A stretch of 64,000 nt of DNA from Selaginella moellendorffii (lineage: Eukaryota; Streptophyta; Lycopodiopsida; Selaginellales; Selaginellaceae), in assembly GCF_000143415.4 (NCBI RefSeq), contig NW_003314271.1:2236994-2300993 (forward strand), read 5' to 3'. The notes below the pieces were generated by a model that was not told where the DNA came from, made no database searches, and saw nothing but the letters and a program-made list of their open reading frames with translations. The position numbers and the translations under genes were made by a program. This document shows, one piece after another, positions 23,258-33,466 of this stretch. Each line of letters starts with the position of its first letter. Positions within the stretch are counted from its first letter, which is position 1.

Positions 23258-25034
23258 ATGATGGCGGTTGCAGACAATGCAGGGATGGATGGATCGGTAG
23301 GACTGGGACTGGGAGCCGCGACCGGGTCTTCTCCACAGGGCGGCGGCCCCGGCGGCACTACTAGCAGCTTTGGCGGCATGGATTCATCCCCGGAGCAGCT
23401 GTACGAGGTAAGATTTCGACCCGATTTCGCTCGATTTCTCTCGCTCTCGATTCCTCCCGCTGGCTCGGGCGCTCTCTACCGTCGCTCATCGGCTTGTCTG
23501 TCCAGGTCGGCCAGTCGCAGCGATCCAACGGCTTGCTAGGCGAGGAGGATGATGAGAATTCCGGCCGGAGTAACGCTAGTAATGACAGTATGAGGGAGCT
23601 GGAAGATTTGCTCAAGAAGCTCAACCCCCTGGCCAAGGAGTTTGTTCCACCTTCTCGTGGAGACCCCGCGCTTTCCAAGGAGCTCCTATCCAAGCAAATT
23701 AACCATCAACAGCAGCAGCTGCAGCAGCAGCAACCACTGCAGCAACAACGCAAGGTGATCTAGAGGTTCTGCTTGAGACCAAGGCTTTCTTTGTGCTTGC
23801 TACTTTTTCTTTTTTTTGCCGGATCTGATCGCAAACTTGGTTTATTCTTTGTGCAGCAAAACGGATACAACACAGGGAAGAAGAGATATAACAATAGGCA
23901 AAGCAAAGCGCAGCGAGAAGAGTGTATCCGGCGGACTGTCTATGTCTCAGATATTGATCAGCAGGTTGGTTTCCTTCTCTTCATCCTCGTTTTTTCTCTT
24001 CATGCATGTGGATCTTACGTTTGATGCTACCAGGTTACCGAGGAGCAATTGGCAGCATTGTTTATCAATTGTGGCCAGGTGATAATTGCGTACACGATAG
24101 TATTTTCGGTTTGTGGTTCTACTGATTTTGAATTCTTATTCTTCTTTTGCAACTCCAGGTTATTGACTGCCGTGTTTGCGGTGATCCCAATTCGGTTCTG
24201 AGATTTGCCTTTGTGGAATTCACAGATGAAGGTAAGATCGGTTGCTCCTGTTGTCCATTTTTCTTACATGTTGATGTTGATGACACACCATTGATCAGAG
24301 GGTGCTCGCCAAGCACTTAATCTCGCAGGAACTATGCTCGGATTTTATCCAGTTCGAGTTTTGCCCTCTAAGACGGCCATTGTTCCAGTGAACCCGACTT
24401 TTCTACCTCGGGTGAGCTACTTTTTGACTTTTACGCGAAGCTCTTTCTCACATATTTTGCTCGGGTGTTTGTATTTTAACTTCCAGTCAGAGGATGAGCG
24501 GCAGATGTGCGCACGTACCATATACTGCACGAATATCGACAAGAAGGTGACTTTCGAGGTTGTGTCCAGCGTCGATCTATGACACGGAAGATTTTATTCC
24601 AGGTCTCCCAATCCGATGTGAAGCTATTTTTCGAGTCACTTTGTGGTGAGGTAAGAAGCATTTTCGAGTCTCTCTCCTTTCGTGTTTGCGCATTTTACGA
24701 CTCTTTGGTTCTCTTCGTCCAGGTGTCGCGCTTGAGATTGCTGGGCGACTACCATCATTCTACTCGAATAGCGTTTGTTGAGTTCGCACTGGTGAGCGAA
24801 TAGATTTGGTCCTTGGGAGCTCGTTGCTTACGATCACAACCTCTTTCGCAGGCTGAGAGCGCTATGGCTGCGTTGAATTGCAGCGGTGCAATTCTTGGCT
24901 CGCTACCAATTCGGTAAAGACACTCGCTCGATCACCGATTGTTCTTTCTTACAAACTCCCGATACGTCTCTTACAGGGTGAGCCCGTCGAAGACCCCAGT
25001 CAGGCCTCGCTCACCTCGACCATCTTTGCGCTAA
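23258..25034 (+). CDS. CID8-13-type PABP-interacting protein: PAM2 motif plus two RRMs
   Basis: Start at the first of two adjacent ATGs (23,258). Exon 1 is 23,258-23,407, exon 2 is 23,506-23,754, exon 3 starts at 23,857; further small exons lead to a TAA at 25,032-25,034. The PAM2 motif LNPLAKEFVPPS in exon 2 is the docking site for the MLLE domain of poly(A)-binding protein. A Gln-rich run follows, then a basic linker (GKKRYNNRQSKAQRE), RRM1 from RTVYVSDIDQQV with LRFAFVEF, and RRM2 from RTIYCTNIDKKV with RIAFVEFA. The end is VRPRSPRPSLR. The order PAM2, basic segment, two RRMs is diagnostic of the Arabidopsis CID8-CID13 group (CTC-interacting domain proteins), thought to act in mRNA metabolism. 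Intact. Confidence 0.9.
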
Positions 25035-25650
25035 AGATCGGCGATTACCTGGAAGGTATAGCTTTCGAGCTTTTATTTTTGGTGATCTCTATCACAGGGC
25101 TCAGCGGTGCTTGTTTGCCTTTCTCCCAGGCTGGCACAACAGCACACTGTGCGTGTATCCTTCCCGACATTGGTGAGATTTTTTTTTTCCGGTGGTGGGG
25201 GCTTCGGTGGAGAGAAAAGTAGGCCTTTTTGTTTCACATCTCATCCCTCCTTGAACATAGCACACACAGCGATTGTGAGACACTGATGAGATGAAACAAA
25301 GTGGCAAAGGAATCTTTGGGAATCTGGGAGAGTCGCAGGGAGAAAAACCATTTTATTTTTGTTTTTGGGTCTTGGTGCGAATATTCTCTGGCTCGCGAGT
25401 ACCGGGATATTCGGGAGCGGGCATATTCTCTAGCAAATTGGGACCTACGTGGCACGTGAGGGGCCGACGTGGACGCCTGGTGATCGCTCTCTTGGCCAAA
25501 AAAGCCTGAGAGCTATGGAAAAAGAGAAGTTCTTCGCGTGAGTGGGGGCTACCTTTGGTAAAAGAAAAATTTTAGGGAAGGTATTAATGTACACAGCGGT
25601 GTGTAGCTTGTAGGACTGCGTCTTGATTCTTGGAGCGAAGAGAGGGGAAA
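25035..25650. other. Intergenic between the CID-type gene and the invertase gene
   Basis: CID 3' UTR and invertase promoter/leader. A run of Ts near 25,180-25,188. Open frames here show no domain and no supported splice structure. Confidence 0.4.
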
Positions 25651-27523
25651 ATGCCGCTGGGATTCGATGCTTCGGCGGCCGATCCATCCGATACGGCGTC
25701 AAGAAATGGCGATGCGCACCTGTGCGATCTCATCAGCGACATCGATTTCTCCAAGCTTGTGGCGCTCAAGCCCCGGCCGATCGAGACGCAGCGGTCGCTG
25801 GACGAGCGCACGCTCAGTGACCTAGTTTCGCCCGGCATTTCTCCTCTGCCGCCCTCGCGGCACGAGATCGGTGAGAATTTCTCCATGAATTGGTTCCGTT
25901 CGGCCTCCAACACGCCGCGGTCGCTGCTGGATCCCAATCCCGCGATGATCGATGCATGGGAGCAGCTCCGGCGATCTTTGGTGTATTTCCGCGACAAGCC
26001 GATCGGGACAATCGCCGCCAACGATCCGGTGGAGGAAAGCCTCAACTATAACCAGGTCGGTTCTTTCTCTTGCCTGTTCTTGCAAGATTTCGCATGCGCG
26101 ATTGATATTACGGGCCGCATTCCAGGTTTTCGTGAGAGATTTCGTGCCCAGCGCCCTCGCTTTCATCATGAATGGCGAACCCGAGATTGCGAAGAACTTC
26201 CTGATGAAGACATTGCGGCTGCAAGCGTGGGAGAAGCGAATCGACTGCTTCACGCTCGGCGAGGGCGTAATGCCGGCGAGCTTCAAGGTATTGCATGATC
26301 CCAGCAGGACCGACACGATGATCGCCGACTTTGGCGAGAGCGCGATTGGGAGAGTCGCTCCCGTCGACTCGGGCTTCTGGTGGATCATTCTCCTCCGTGC
26401 CTATGTCAAGGCCACCGGCGATCACAACCTTTCCGACGATCCCGACTGCCAGCGAGGGATACGATTGATCCTCACCTTGTGCCTCTCGGAAGGATTCGAC
26501 ACCTTCCCGACTCTACTCTGTGCCGATGGCTGCTGCATGATCGATCGCCGGATGGTAAGGAGTTTCGATTGAGGTCTTTGTTCTGAGTTTGTGGCTTCTT
26601 GCAGGGAATCTACGGGTACCCGATTGAGATCCAGGCGCTGTTCTTTATGGCTCTCCGCTGCGCAAAGTTCTTGCTCAAGCCGGAAGCTGGCGGTAAAGAG
26701 TTCATCGAGAGGATTGACAAGAGGCTCCATGCCCTGCGATACCATCTCCGCTCGTACTTTTGGCTCGACTTCCAGCAGCTCAACAACATCTATCGCTACA
26801 AAACAGAGGAGTACTCGCACACAGCGGTGAACAAGTTTAACGTGATCCCCGACTCCATACCCGACTGGGTGTTCGACTTCATGCCCATGAAAGGTGGCTA
26901 CTTCATTGGGAATGTGAGCCCGGCGAGGATGGACTTTCGGTGGTTCACGATTGGAAACTGCGTGGCCATCCTCTCGTCGCTGACAACGCCGGAGCAGGCC
27001 ACCGCGATCATGGACCTCATCGAGGAGCGCTGGGACGATCTCATTGGGGAGATGCCACTTAAGGTAACGTATCCGGCACTGGAAGGACACGAGTGGAAGA
27101 TTGTGACCGGCTGTGATCCCAAGAACACTCGATGGAGCTATCACAACGGCGGCTCGTGGCCAGGTACTTTGCCTCTGCTGCTACATTTGTGACTTCCAAA
27201 GTTCTAATTCATGTGGGCATTGTCCAGTGCTCCTGTGGCTGCTGACGGCGGCTTGCATCAAGACGGGGCGACCCCAGATAGCTCGCAGGGCCATTGAGAT
27301 CGCCGAGGCCAGGCTCAGCAAGGATGGGTGGCCGGAGTACTACGACGGAAAGACAGGTCGCTACATCGGCAAGCAGGCCAGGAAGCTCCAGACATGGTCA
27401 ATTGCGGGGTATCTGGTTGCCAAAATGATGCTGGAGGATCCTTCGCACTTGGGGATGGTGTCACTGGAGGAAGACAAGAAGACCAAGCCGTACCTTACCA
27501 GGTCTAACTCGTGGACGTGCTAG
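25651..27523 (+). CDS. Alkaline/neutral invertase (GH100, cytosolic type)
   Basis: Start ATG at 25,651 ([14 protein letters not shown]); four exons separated by introns of about 60-80 bp; stop at 27,521-27,523 after TRSNSWTC. The enzyme hydrolyses sucrose to glucose and fructose at neutral pH. GH100 hallmarks are seen in order: [123 protein letters not shown] and [10 protein letters not shown]. The N-terminus is short and acidic-polar without a clear transit peptide, which fits the cytosolic clade (CINV), and the RSNSWTC end is typical of that clade. All sections expected of the family are present. Confidence 0.93.
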
Positions 27524-27853
27524 ATAGTTCAGGGAGCTCGTCGTACAGGGAGGGGATTCGATCGATCGGTTTAGAGATCTTCAGATAGATAGATAGGCGG
27601 GGGACGGAGGCAGGCCGTTAACTTGTGGTTGGATTATCCGCGGAGGGATTCGATCAGAAGTGGTTTTGTGGCCTGGGGAAAGTAGTTGCTTTTACAGAAT
27701 AAGCTCCGAGGCTATATCCTTTTTCGGTGGGGTTGTTTTTACGAGGAGGGTCATCTCATCGCTTCGACCAAGTTCGCTTCTTGGTGAGTGCTGCTCTGGG
27801 TTGCTTAGGGTTGGATAATCTTCTTGTTGCGGTTGTTTTTTCGCGTGCAGGAG
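27524..27853. other. Intergenic and histone H1 leader
   Basis: Invertase 3' UTR followed by the H1 5' region. TTCGCGTGCAG just before the ATG at 27,854 looks like a splice acceptor, so H1 may have a 5' UTR intron. GCTTAGGGTTGG near 27,803 is a telo-box-like motif. Confidence 0.4.
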
Positions 27854-28757
27854 ATGGCGGCCAAGGCTGGCAAGAAGGCGCCCGCCACTGCTGCGGCTAA
27901 AGCTCCTGCGAAGGAAAAGGCGAAGAAGGAGAAGGTCCCATCAACGAAGGCAAAGTCCACGACAACGAGGACAACGAGAAAGAGCTCGTCCCCGAAACCT
28001 GCTCCTGCGGCCTCTTCTCCACCCAAGAAGGGCTCGAGGGCGCCTATGACGCATCCGCCTTACCTCCAGGTACTTTCACTCTCTCCCCTGTTTTGCTTTT
28101 TCTCTTGTTTTCGTTTTGGGAATGTAGATAGATGTATGTTCTGACGCGAGGCGGTCTGTTTTCTCCCAGATGATCACGGAAGCCATCTCGACGCTCAAGG
28201 ACAGGACGGGGTCCAGCCAGCCCGCCATCGCCAAGTTCATCGAGGAGAGGTACGAGAAGGATCTCCCGGAGAACTTTCGGAAGCTACTGTCGGTCCAGCT
28301 CAAGAAGCAGATAAAGCAGGAGAATCTGGTCAAGGTGAAGGGCTCGTACAAGCTGTCCCAGGAGCTCAAGCAGGCCAGCAAGAGCAGCAACAGTGCGGCG
28401 TCCAAGGCGCCAGCCAAGGCCAGCGACACTACCGAGACCGAGAGTAAGAAGAAGAAAGCTAGCGCTACCACGGGCACTGCTGCTACTACTACTGCGAAAC
28501 CAAAGGTGACCAAGGGAGGTAAAGAGGCCAAGGCAGCGCGGACAGTCAAGGCAGCGAAGGCAGTGGCAGCGAAGAAGGCGGCGAAATCGCCATCGCCATC
28601 GCCGTCCCGGGGCAAGTCGCCGAGATCGAAAGCGCAGTCGCCATCGTCATCGCCATCGCCGGCGAAAGCTTCTTCGGCCAAGGGGGGAAGCAGGAAGACG
28701 AAGGCGTCTAGCGCTGGATCGCCAAAGAAGAAGGCCAGAACCAAGGCGAGCAAGTAG
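27854..28757 (+). CDS. Linker histone H1
   Basis: Two exons, 27,854-28,069 and 28,170-28,757, joined by a 100-bp intron; 267 residues. The N-terminus is Ala/Lys-rich. The winged-helix globular domain runs from about HPPYLQMITEAISTLKDR through SSQPAIAKFIEERY, NFRKLLSVQLKKQIKQENLV and KVKGSYKLS. The long C-terminal tail is Lys/Ala/Ser/Pro-rich with SPSPSRGKSP and SPAKAS motifs, which are candidate cyclin-dependent kinase sites. The intron falls at the start of the globular domain, a position I recall from other plant H1 genes. It binds linker DNA and compacts chromatin. Intact. Confidence 0.93.
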
Positions 28758-29142
28758 GAGATCATGGGCGGATGGAGATCATGGACGGGGATTAATTTTT
28801 TTGGGGTGCTTTTTGTAACATATACCACCAGCTCAGCCTAGCTCTTGACTGTTTGCGATTGATGCTTTCTTCTCTTCCAAATTTGTCTTTCCTCGTTTTC
28901 ACTTCTGAGCTCCTCTGGAATTTGGACAAGTTGATGAAAGTCTTGGGATTGGAATCCATATAGCAACTCGAAATCGTCCAGAGAATCTTACTGGTGTTGC
29001 TAGATTGAAAAGCTTTGGACAAGCTGTCAGTGATGATCCAACTCTGTTTCATTGGTACTTCATAGATTGAGAAAGCTCCCACGCCCTAATTCCCGCCAAG
29101 GGCTCGAATTCAAATCAACGGCCAAGATGCAGCATAAATTTC
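28758..29142. other. Histone H1 3' UTR and intergenic
   Basis: No gene recognised. A 96-codon minus-strand frame (28,792-29,082) has no domain and is probably chance. Confidence 0.4.
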
Positions 29143-29241
29143 AAATATTTGGATCCCTGCCGTCCAATCACAGAGGATGTCGATCGCCCATTGGGCTTTG
29201 CGGACTAGATTGAAGAGGATCTGGCATTTGCCTTGGCTGCT

Positions 29242-29245
<4 letters not shown>
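29143..29245 (-). pseudogene. Relic duplicate of the lectin gene's last exon
   Basis: On the minus strand it reads SSQGKCQILFNLV, close to CSQGKCRVPFTYS in the last exon of the neighbouring lectin gene. The flank (CCGTCCAATCACAGAGG) matches CCGTCCGATCACAGAGC at that gene's stop codon. It breaks off at the AG repeat at 29,243. Confidence 0.6.

Positions 29246-29282
<37 letters not shown>
29243..29282. repeat. (AG)20 microsatellite
   Basis: Forty bases of perfect AG repeat directly at the broken edge of the relic lectin exon. Confidence 0.95.
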
Positions 29283-29286
<4 letters not shown>

Positions 29287-29610
29287 TACGGAGTCATGGA
29301 AACGAAGAAGAAGAATCCAAAAGAACAAAGAGAAAAAAGAACAATTCATCACATGAGCTCTGCAAGCAAGCAGAGCAACCAAAAGGAGTGAATAGACAGC
29401 GCCCAATCTAAGTCTAGATCTATTTCCCTTTGGATCGTGCTCGCTGCTCGCGAGAAAATCAAACAAGTAAACAAGGATGGAAACAATACAATGAAGAAGA
29501 TAATTCATTCTCTAGTTTTCTTGGATCCTCTAAAGGATACATCCTTTAAACGGCCAGGATGGAGCGCAATTCAAACATTTAAATCCGGCCAGCGAAATCC
29601 GGCCGTCCGA

Positions 29611-31956
29611 TCACAGAGCTGCCGGGATGCGGCGTCGGCCAGCGGCGGTGGAGGCGAAGGAGCAGCACACGGGCAAGTAAGTGGGCGTCTTGCGGTGCGC
29701 GCTTGTCACCACGGCCTTGGTGTCAAACACGCTCACGCCCTCGAAGAAGCCATCCACGCACTGGATCGTGGGGAGCACGAATCCATCCAGCCGGGTTTGC
29801 TTGGCGCTGTAGGTGAAGGGGACGCGGCATTTCCCTTGGCTGCATTGCAGCTTGACAGTCACCTGCGAGGAATCGAAAGCATTAGCGAGACTGTGAGAGC
29901 AATCGCAATCGCATCGATTGGAAAGAGCTCAAAGGAAGCCACTATGGAAAAGAGAGTAGTACAGAAAAGCTGGAATCGAGTCACGTACAAAGGAAAAGAT
30001 ATAAGGGCAAAGCGAAAGGTGGAAGAGTCTAAAAGAACAATCACATGAGAGACGACGAGGAGAAGACGAGAAGCATCTGAGCGTGACTACTGGAAGAAAA
30101 AGGGAAAACATCCAGTGATTCAATCCTGGAATCTAGAGAAGCAATCCGAGCAGCAAAGAAAATTAAGAGATTCCAAACAATGAACAGAGGAGAATAGAAA
30201 CGAAACTTTCCAGAATCGCTTGATGAGAAGCGATGCAACGAGGAAGAAGAAGAAATCAAGCAGATGCGATGCAAAAGCAACCAAAACAAGAAGTTGAGCC
30301 TCAGAATGCGATGGAACCAAAAGAAAGAAGCAATAAAACGAGATCTGCGATGAAACATCTCAAGAAATCTCGCCAAGAACAACAAAAAAAAAGCATAAGA
30401 GAAAGGGAAGAAAGAAAGTATTAGCACTCTAAGGAACTCTGCGATGAAACAAAGGAAACTTCTCAAGAAATCCCGCAGGAACAAGAAGAAAAACCAAAAG
30501 ACGAAGAAAGGAAGAGAAAGAACCATACATTGATCACAAGACAAACGCGATGCAACGAAGAGGAAGATCAAGCATAAAAAGAAAGAACTTGAGCCTCAGA
30601 AGCGATGCAACCAAGACAAAGAAGCAATCTAAGGAAGTCAAGCCTACAGATGCGATGAAACAAGGAAAACTTCTCAAGAACTCTCGCGAGAACAAGAAGA
30701 AAAACCAAGATCCATACCTCTTCCCCGGGCTCCACACTCTTGACAGTGTAAGTCGACTGGAACTGCACAGCCTCCTCCACCACGGCGCACATCCTCGTCT
30801 TGAAACACTGCGCGGCGCCAACCGTGATGCTCCCCTCCGCGGACGTCACCTCGGGCACCCCCACCGTGAAGCTAGTCCTCGGGCACGCCTCCACGAAAGT
30901 GGACGAGTCCGACCACCGGTGCCTCCGCGACACCGATAACGAAAACTTCACTTGCACCACCACATCGCACGGCTTCTGCTCGCTGTTCGTCGCCACCCCG
31001 CTCGCCACCTCCACGCTCTTCACCTCCACCACCTCCGCCATCTTGAGCGAGTACGCGATCTCCTCCAAACTCTGCGACGCCACCGCGCCCCCGACCACGA
31101 ACCGCGTCGCCGGATCGTTCATCCCGCACGCCAGCCCGCACAGCGCGTCCTTCCAGTACTCGGTGTAGCGCTTGAGGAACCGCCCCGAGAAGGCCGACTT
31201 GAGCGCCACCTCGGTGGCGCTCACCTTCACGGGCTCGAAGTGGCACGCGGTGTTCGTCAGCGCGTGCGAGCGATCCACGTCCGCCCACGCCCAGTTGACG
31301 CAGCTCACCCGCCAGAACTTGCCGCTCTTGACGTTCTGGATCATCGCGTTCCCGTTTGGCAGCAGCACTACTTCGTGCGCCGCCGCAAGCTCGCCCTTGG
31401 AGGAGCTCGCGAAGCTCAACCAGTTGATGTCGCGCTGGTACTGCGCGGCGAGGAACAGCCCATTGTCCGACTTGAGCGTGAGCAGCTGCGGGAGAACCAG
31501 CGCCGTCTCGGACGCATCGCAGAGCTCGAGGTGAGTGTGGACGTCGCACGAACTCCCGACCGCGTTGCAGCCGTGCGGGAGCTGCGACTGCGAGAACCAT
31601 CGCAAGTAGCTTCCGTCCGCCAAGGATTGCAGCGCCACCGTGCTGCTGCTACTGCTGCTACTCACCCGGACGATCTTAAAGTTGGAGCTCGTGTCCGAGG
31701 ACGCCGGGGTCTCGTCCCGGTTCGCCACGATCCAGCTATCCTCGTTGCGGCTCCAGTAGCGGCCGTTGGAGGAGCGGATCATCACCACGTCCGGGAGATC
31801 CTTGTGGCAGATGATCTCGTGAGTAGCCAGCCGCGACGGCTCCAGGGATGTAAATGTGAGGTACGGTACTCCATTCAGAGCGTGCACTGTGAGGAGCTGA
31901 CCATTGTCGCCTTTCAGGGTCACGAAGCGGGGGAAGAGCTTCTTGGACGAAACCAT
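29611..31956 (-). CDS. Amaranthin-like lectin with a C-terminal aerolysin-type domain
   Basis: Minus strand; start ATG at 31,956, exon 1 to 30,718, an 855-bp intron, exon 2 29,862-29,611; 496 residues. Two tandem agglutinin (amaranthin) beta-trefoil domains: the first starts with LFPRFVTLKGDNGQLL, the second with LPQLLTLKSDNGLFLAA. Each has the F/L-x-TLK-x-DNG opening and a later GxYWSRN or GKFWRVS block. The C-terminal third (from about EEIAYSLKMAEVVEVK) alternates Ser/Thr and Val in beta-strand style and ends near VEPGEEVTVKLQCSQGKC, which resembles the aerolysin/natterin beta domain. Plant amaranthin lectins with this fusion are known and bind glycans, probably in stress or defence. The intron is unusually long for this genome and made of internal duplications. 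No signal peptide is seen, suggesting a nucleocytoplasmic lectin. Confidence 0.82.
29863..30717 (-). repeat. Internal duplication inside the lectin intron
   Basis: Two related segments of about 300 bp, near 30,230-30,400 and 30,545-30,715. Both contain GATGCAACGA(A/G)GA, then TTGAGCCTCAGAA, then GATGAAAC and a final TCTC(A/G)C(C/G)-AGAACAA block. The intron is many times longer than its neighbours. Confidence 0.7.
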
Positions 31957-32760
31957 GGCTCTCCTTGGATCTCGGGCGGTAGATCTGGGAAGAACTTCGG
32001 CTGGAACTTCTCAGCGCCTACACAACCGAGAGGATTGGATAAGAAACTCGAAAGAGAGACACGAAGAACTTAAGACGATGCACGATCAAGTTGTATAGTT
32101 TACCTTGGTCGATTACTCGTAAGCTTTCGTTTCTCAAGCTTTCTTTCTCGGTGATTTCAAGTCTAGCTATAGTGCTTGCCCGATCAGCAGTGATCTAAGT
32201 TACAGTCTTTATCGCCCGCGCTGTGACCAACTTGCGTTTCGCAGAAATATTTATTGGCGATCTCTGATGTAACTCCCTCTTCTTTATCCTTCTTCATGTG
32301 CCATGGTCCAGGTCGTCGTTTTGTTTGTACGCGCTTGGAAAGACTCGGCCATGGCAGGCTATAGCAATTTGCCGCCACTTGGTATTTGCAGCTAGAAAAA
32401 AGATCCCAATAGGCTAGCAGCTATGAAAAAACAGATAAAAAATTCTCACATCAAGTTTACGTGGTGGAAGATCCACAATGTCGGTGGTCCAATATTAAAA
32501 CACGAGATTTCTCAGAGAGATCCAAGTGATAATATGTATATATGTTCTGTTTTAGATCTTGCATAAAAGTCAAGACTTTACAGTGACCTCAACTATGAAA
32601 CAAAATCCCCATGGGCATTTGCTGCAAGGAGCTAATCCCATGAAAAATCTCGGGCCTGGGGACGATGGTCTTGCCGGCAAGAGAAGCAAAAGACACCTGC
32701 TATAGCTTATTGCACACTGTCCATCGAAGATCACCCCTTCACAACCCACATTCTCTCCTC
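31957..32760. promoter_or_regulatory. Upstream region of the lectin gene and 3' flank of the ferredoxin gene
   Basis: Both neighbours are on the minus strand. The part near 31,957-32,200 should contain the lectin leader and promoter; 32,580-32,760 should be the ferredoxin 3' UTR. ORFs here are antisense or chance. No clear TATA assigned. Confidence 0.4.
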
Positions 32761-33321
32761 TCAAGTGAAATCCCAGCACTTCTCGGGGACGAGCGCGACC
32801 ACGATGCCATTGATCTTGTCGCTGAGCTTGATCTTGCAGCTGCACCGGATGGAGGGATCGAAGTCGGGCGGCGTGAAGTGGTGCTTGAGGACGTGAAGCT
32901 CGTCCTCGGTCGGCTCGGGGATCCGCGCCCTCCACTCGTCGCTGATGCTCACACGGCACACGTAGCCATAGCACGAAGTGTCGAGCTGGTGTGACAAGTG
33001 GAGGCGCAGCCCTGCATTCACAAGAGCCCTAAACAGCGACTGACCTGCGAGCGCGCGCACCGTGTGGCGCCGCCCGTCCTCGTCCACCGCGATGGCCGTC
33101 ACGATGCGCGTGTCGACGCGCGGCAGGGAGTCGCCCGGCTGCCGGACCTGGACGGGGAGGAGATCGGCCATGCCCCGCCGCCCCAAAACCCCAAATGCAG
33201 CTGGAATCCGCCATGGATCTGATGCGCCGTAGCCTGGCGCTACGACTGGGGACGCGCGAGAGGCCGGGATGGACGATGCCGCTACTGCGGATGCCCGGCG
33301 CCACGCCCCTGCTAGCGCCAT
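32761..33321 (-). CDS. Mitochondrial 2Fe-2S ferredoxin-like protein, complex I ferredoxin type (C1-FDX)
   Basis: Single exon, 186 residues, ATG at 33,321, stop at 32,761-32,763. The N-terminus is Ala/Arg/Ser-rich with no acidic residues early, a good mitochondrial presequence. The mature part starts near LLPVQVRQPGDSLPRVDTR and has a ferredoxin-like core with LAGQSLFRALVNAGLRL. The Cys pattern is atypical: SCYGYVC (C-x4-C) followed much later by CSCKIKL, instead of the C-x5-C-x2-C ... C of plant ferredoxins. I recall a ferredoxin-like bridge subunit of plant mitochondrial complex I, encoded by At3g07480, and this protein resembles that family. Whether it binds a cluster or a single metal cannot be told from the sequence. 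It is head to head with BCKDH E1-alpha. Confidence 0.72.
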   Translation of the reverse strand: MALAGAWRRASAVAASSIPASRASPVVAPGYGASDPWRIPAAFGVLGRRGMADLLPVQVRQPGDSLPRVDTRIVTAIAVDEDGRRHTVRALAGQSLFRALVNAGLRLHLSHQLDTSCYGYVCRVSISDEWRARIPEPTEDELHVLKHHFTPPDFDPSIRCSCKIKLSDKINGIVVALVPEKCWDFT

Positions 33322-33466
33322 CCCTCAAGAGCCCTTAAAATATTGCCCTGACCTAAATCGAATCTTCCTTACATTCTTGGAATATACCTGACCGAATCGG
33401 TTTTATAGCCTTGGAATATACCTGATAGAGATGACACCTCGTGGTTTTGTATGATCCAACAAGAAA
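33322..33466. promoter_or_regulatory. 145-bp bidirectional promoter with a 16-bp direct repeat
   Basis: It lies between the ferredoxin gene (minus) and BCKDH E1-alpha (plus). CTTGGAATATACCTGA occurs exactly twice, at 33,376-33,391 and 33,410-33,425, start-to-start distance 34 bp. Leaders must be very short on both sides. Confidence 0.6.

Noticed and set aside
30952-31168. Possible divergent transcript from the lectin exon
   Set aside because: No promoter, splice sites or domain.
30568-32073. Long plus-strand ORFs opposite the lectin gene, up to 373 codons
   Set aside because: They are antisense shadows of GC-rich exon 1, with Arg/His/Pro-rich composition and no domain.
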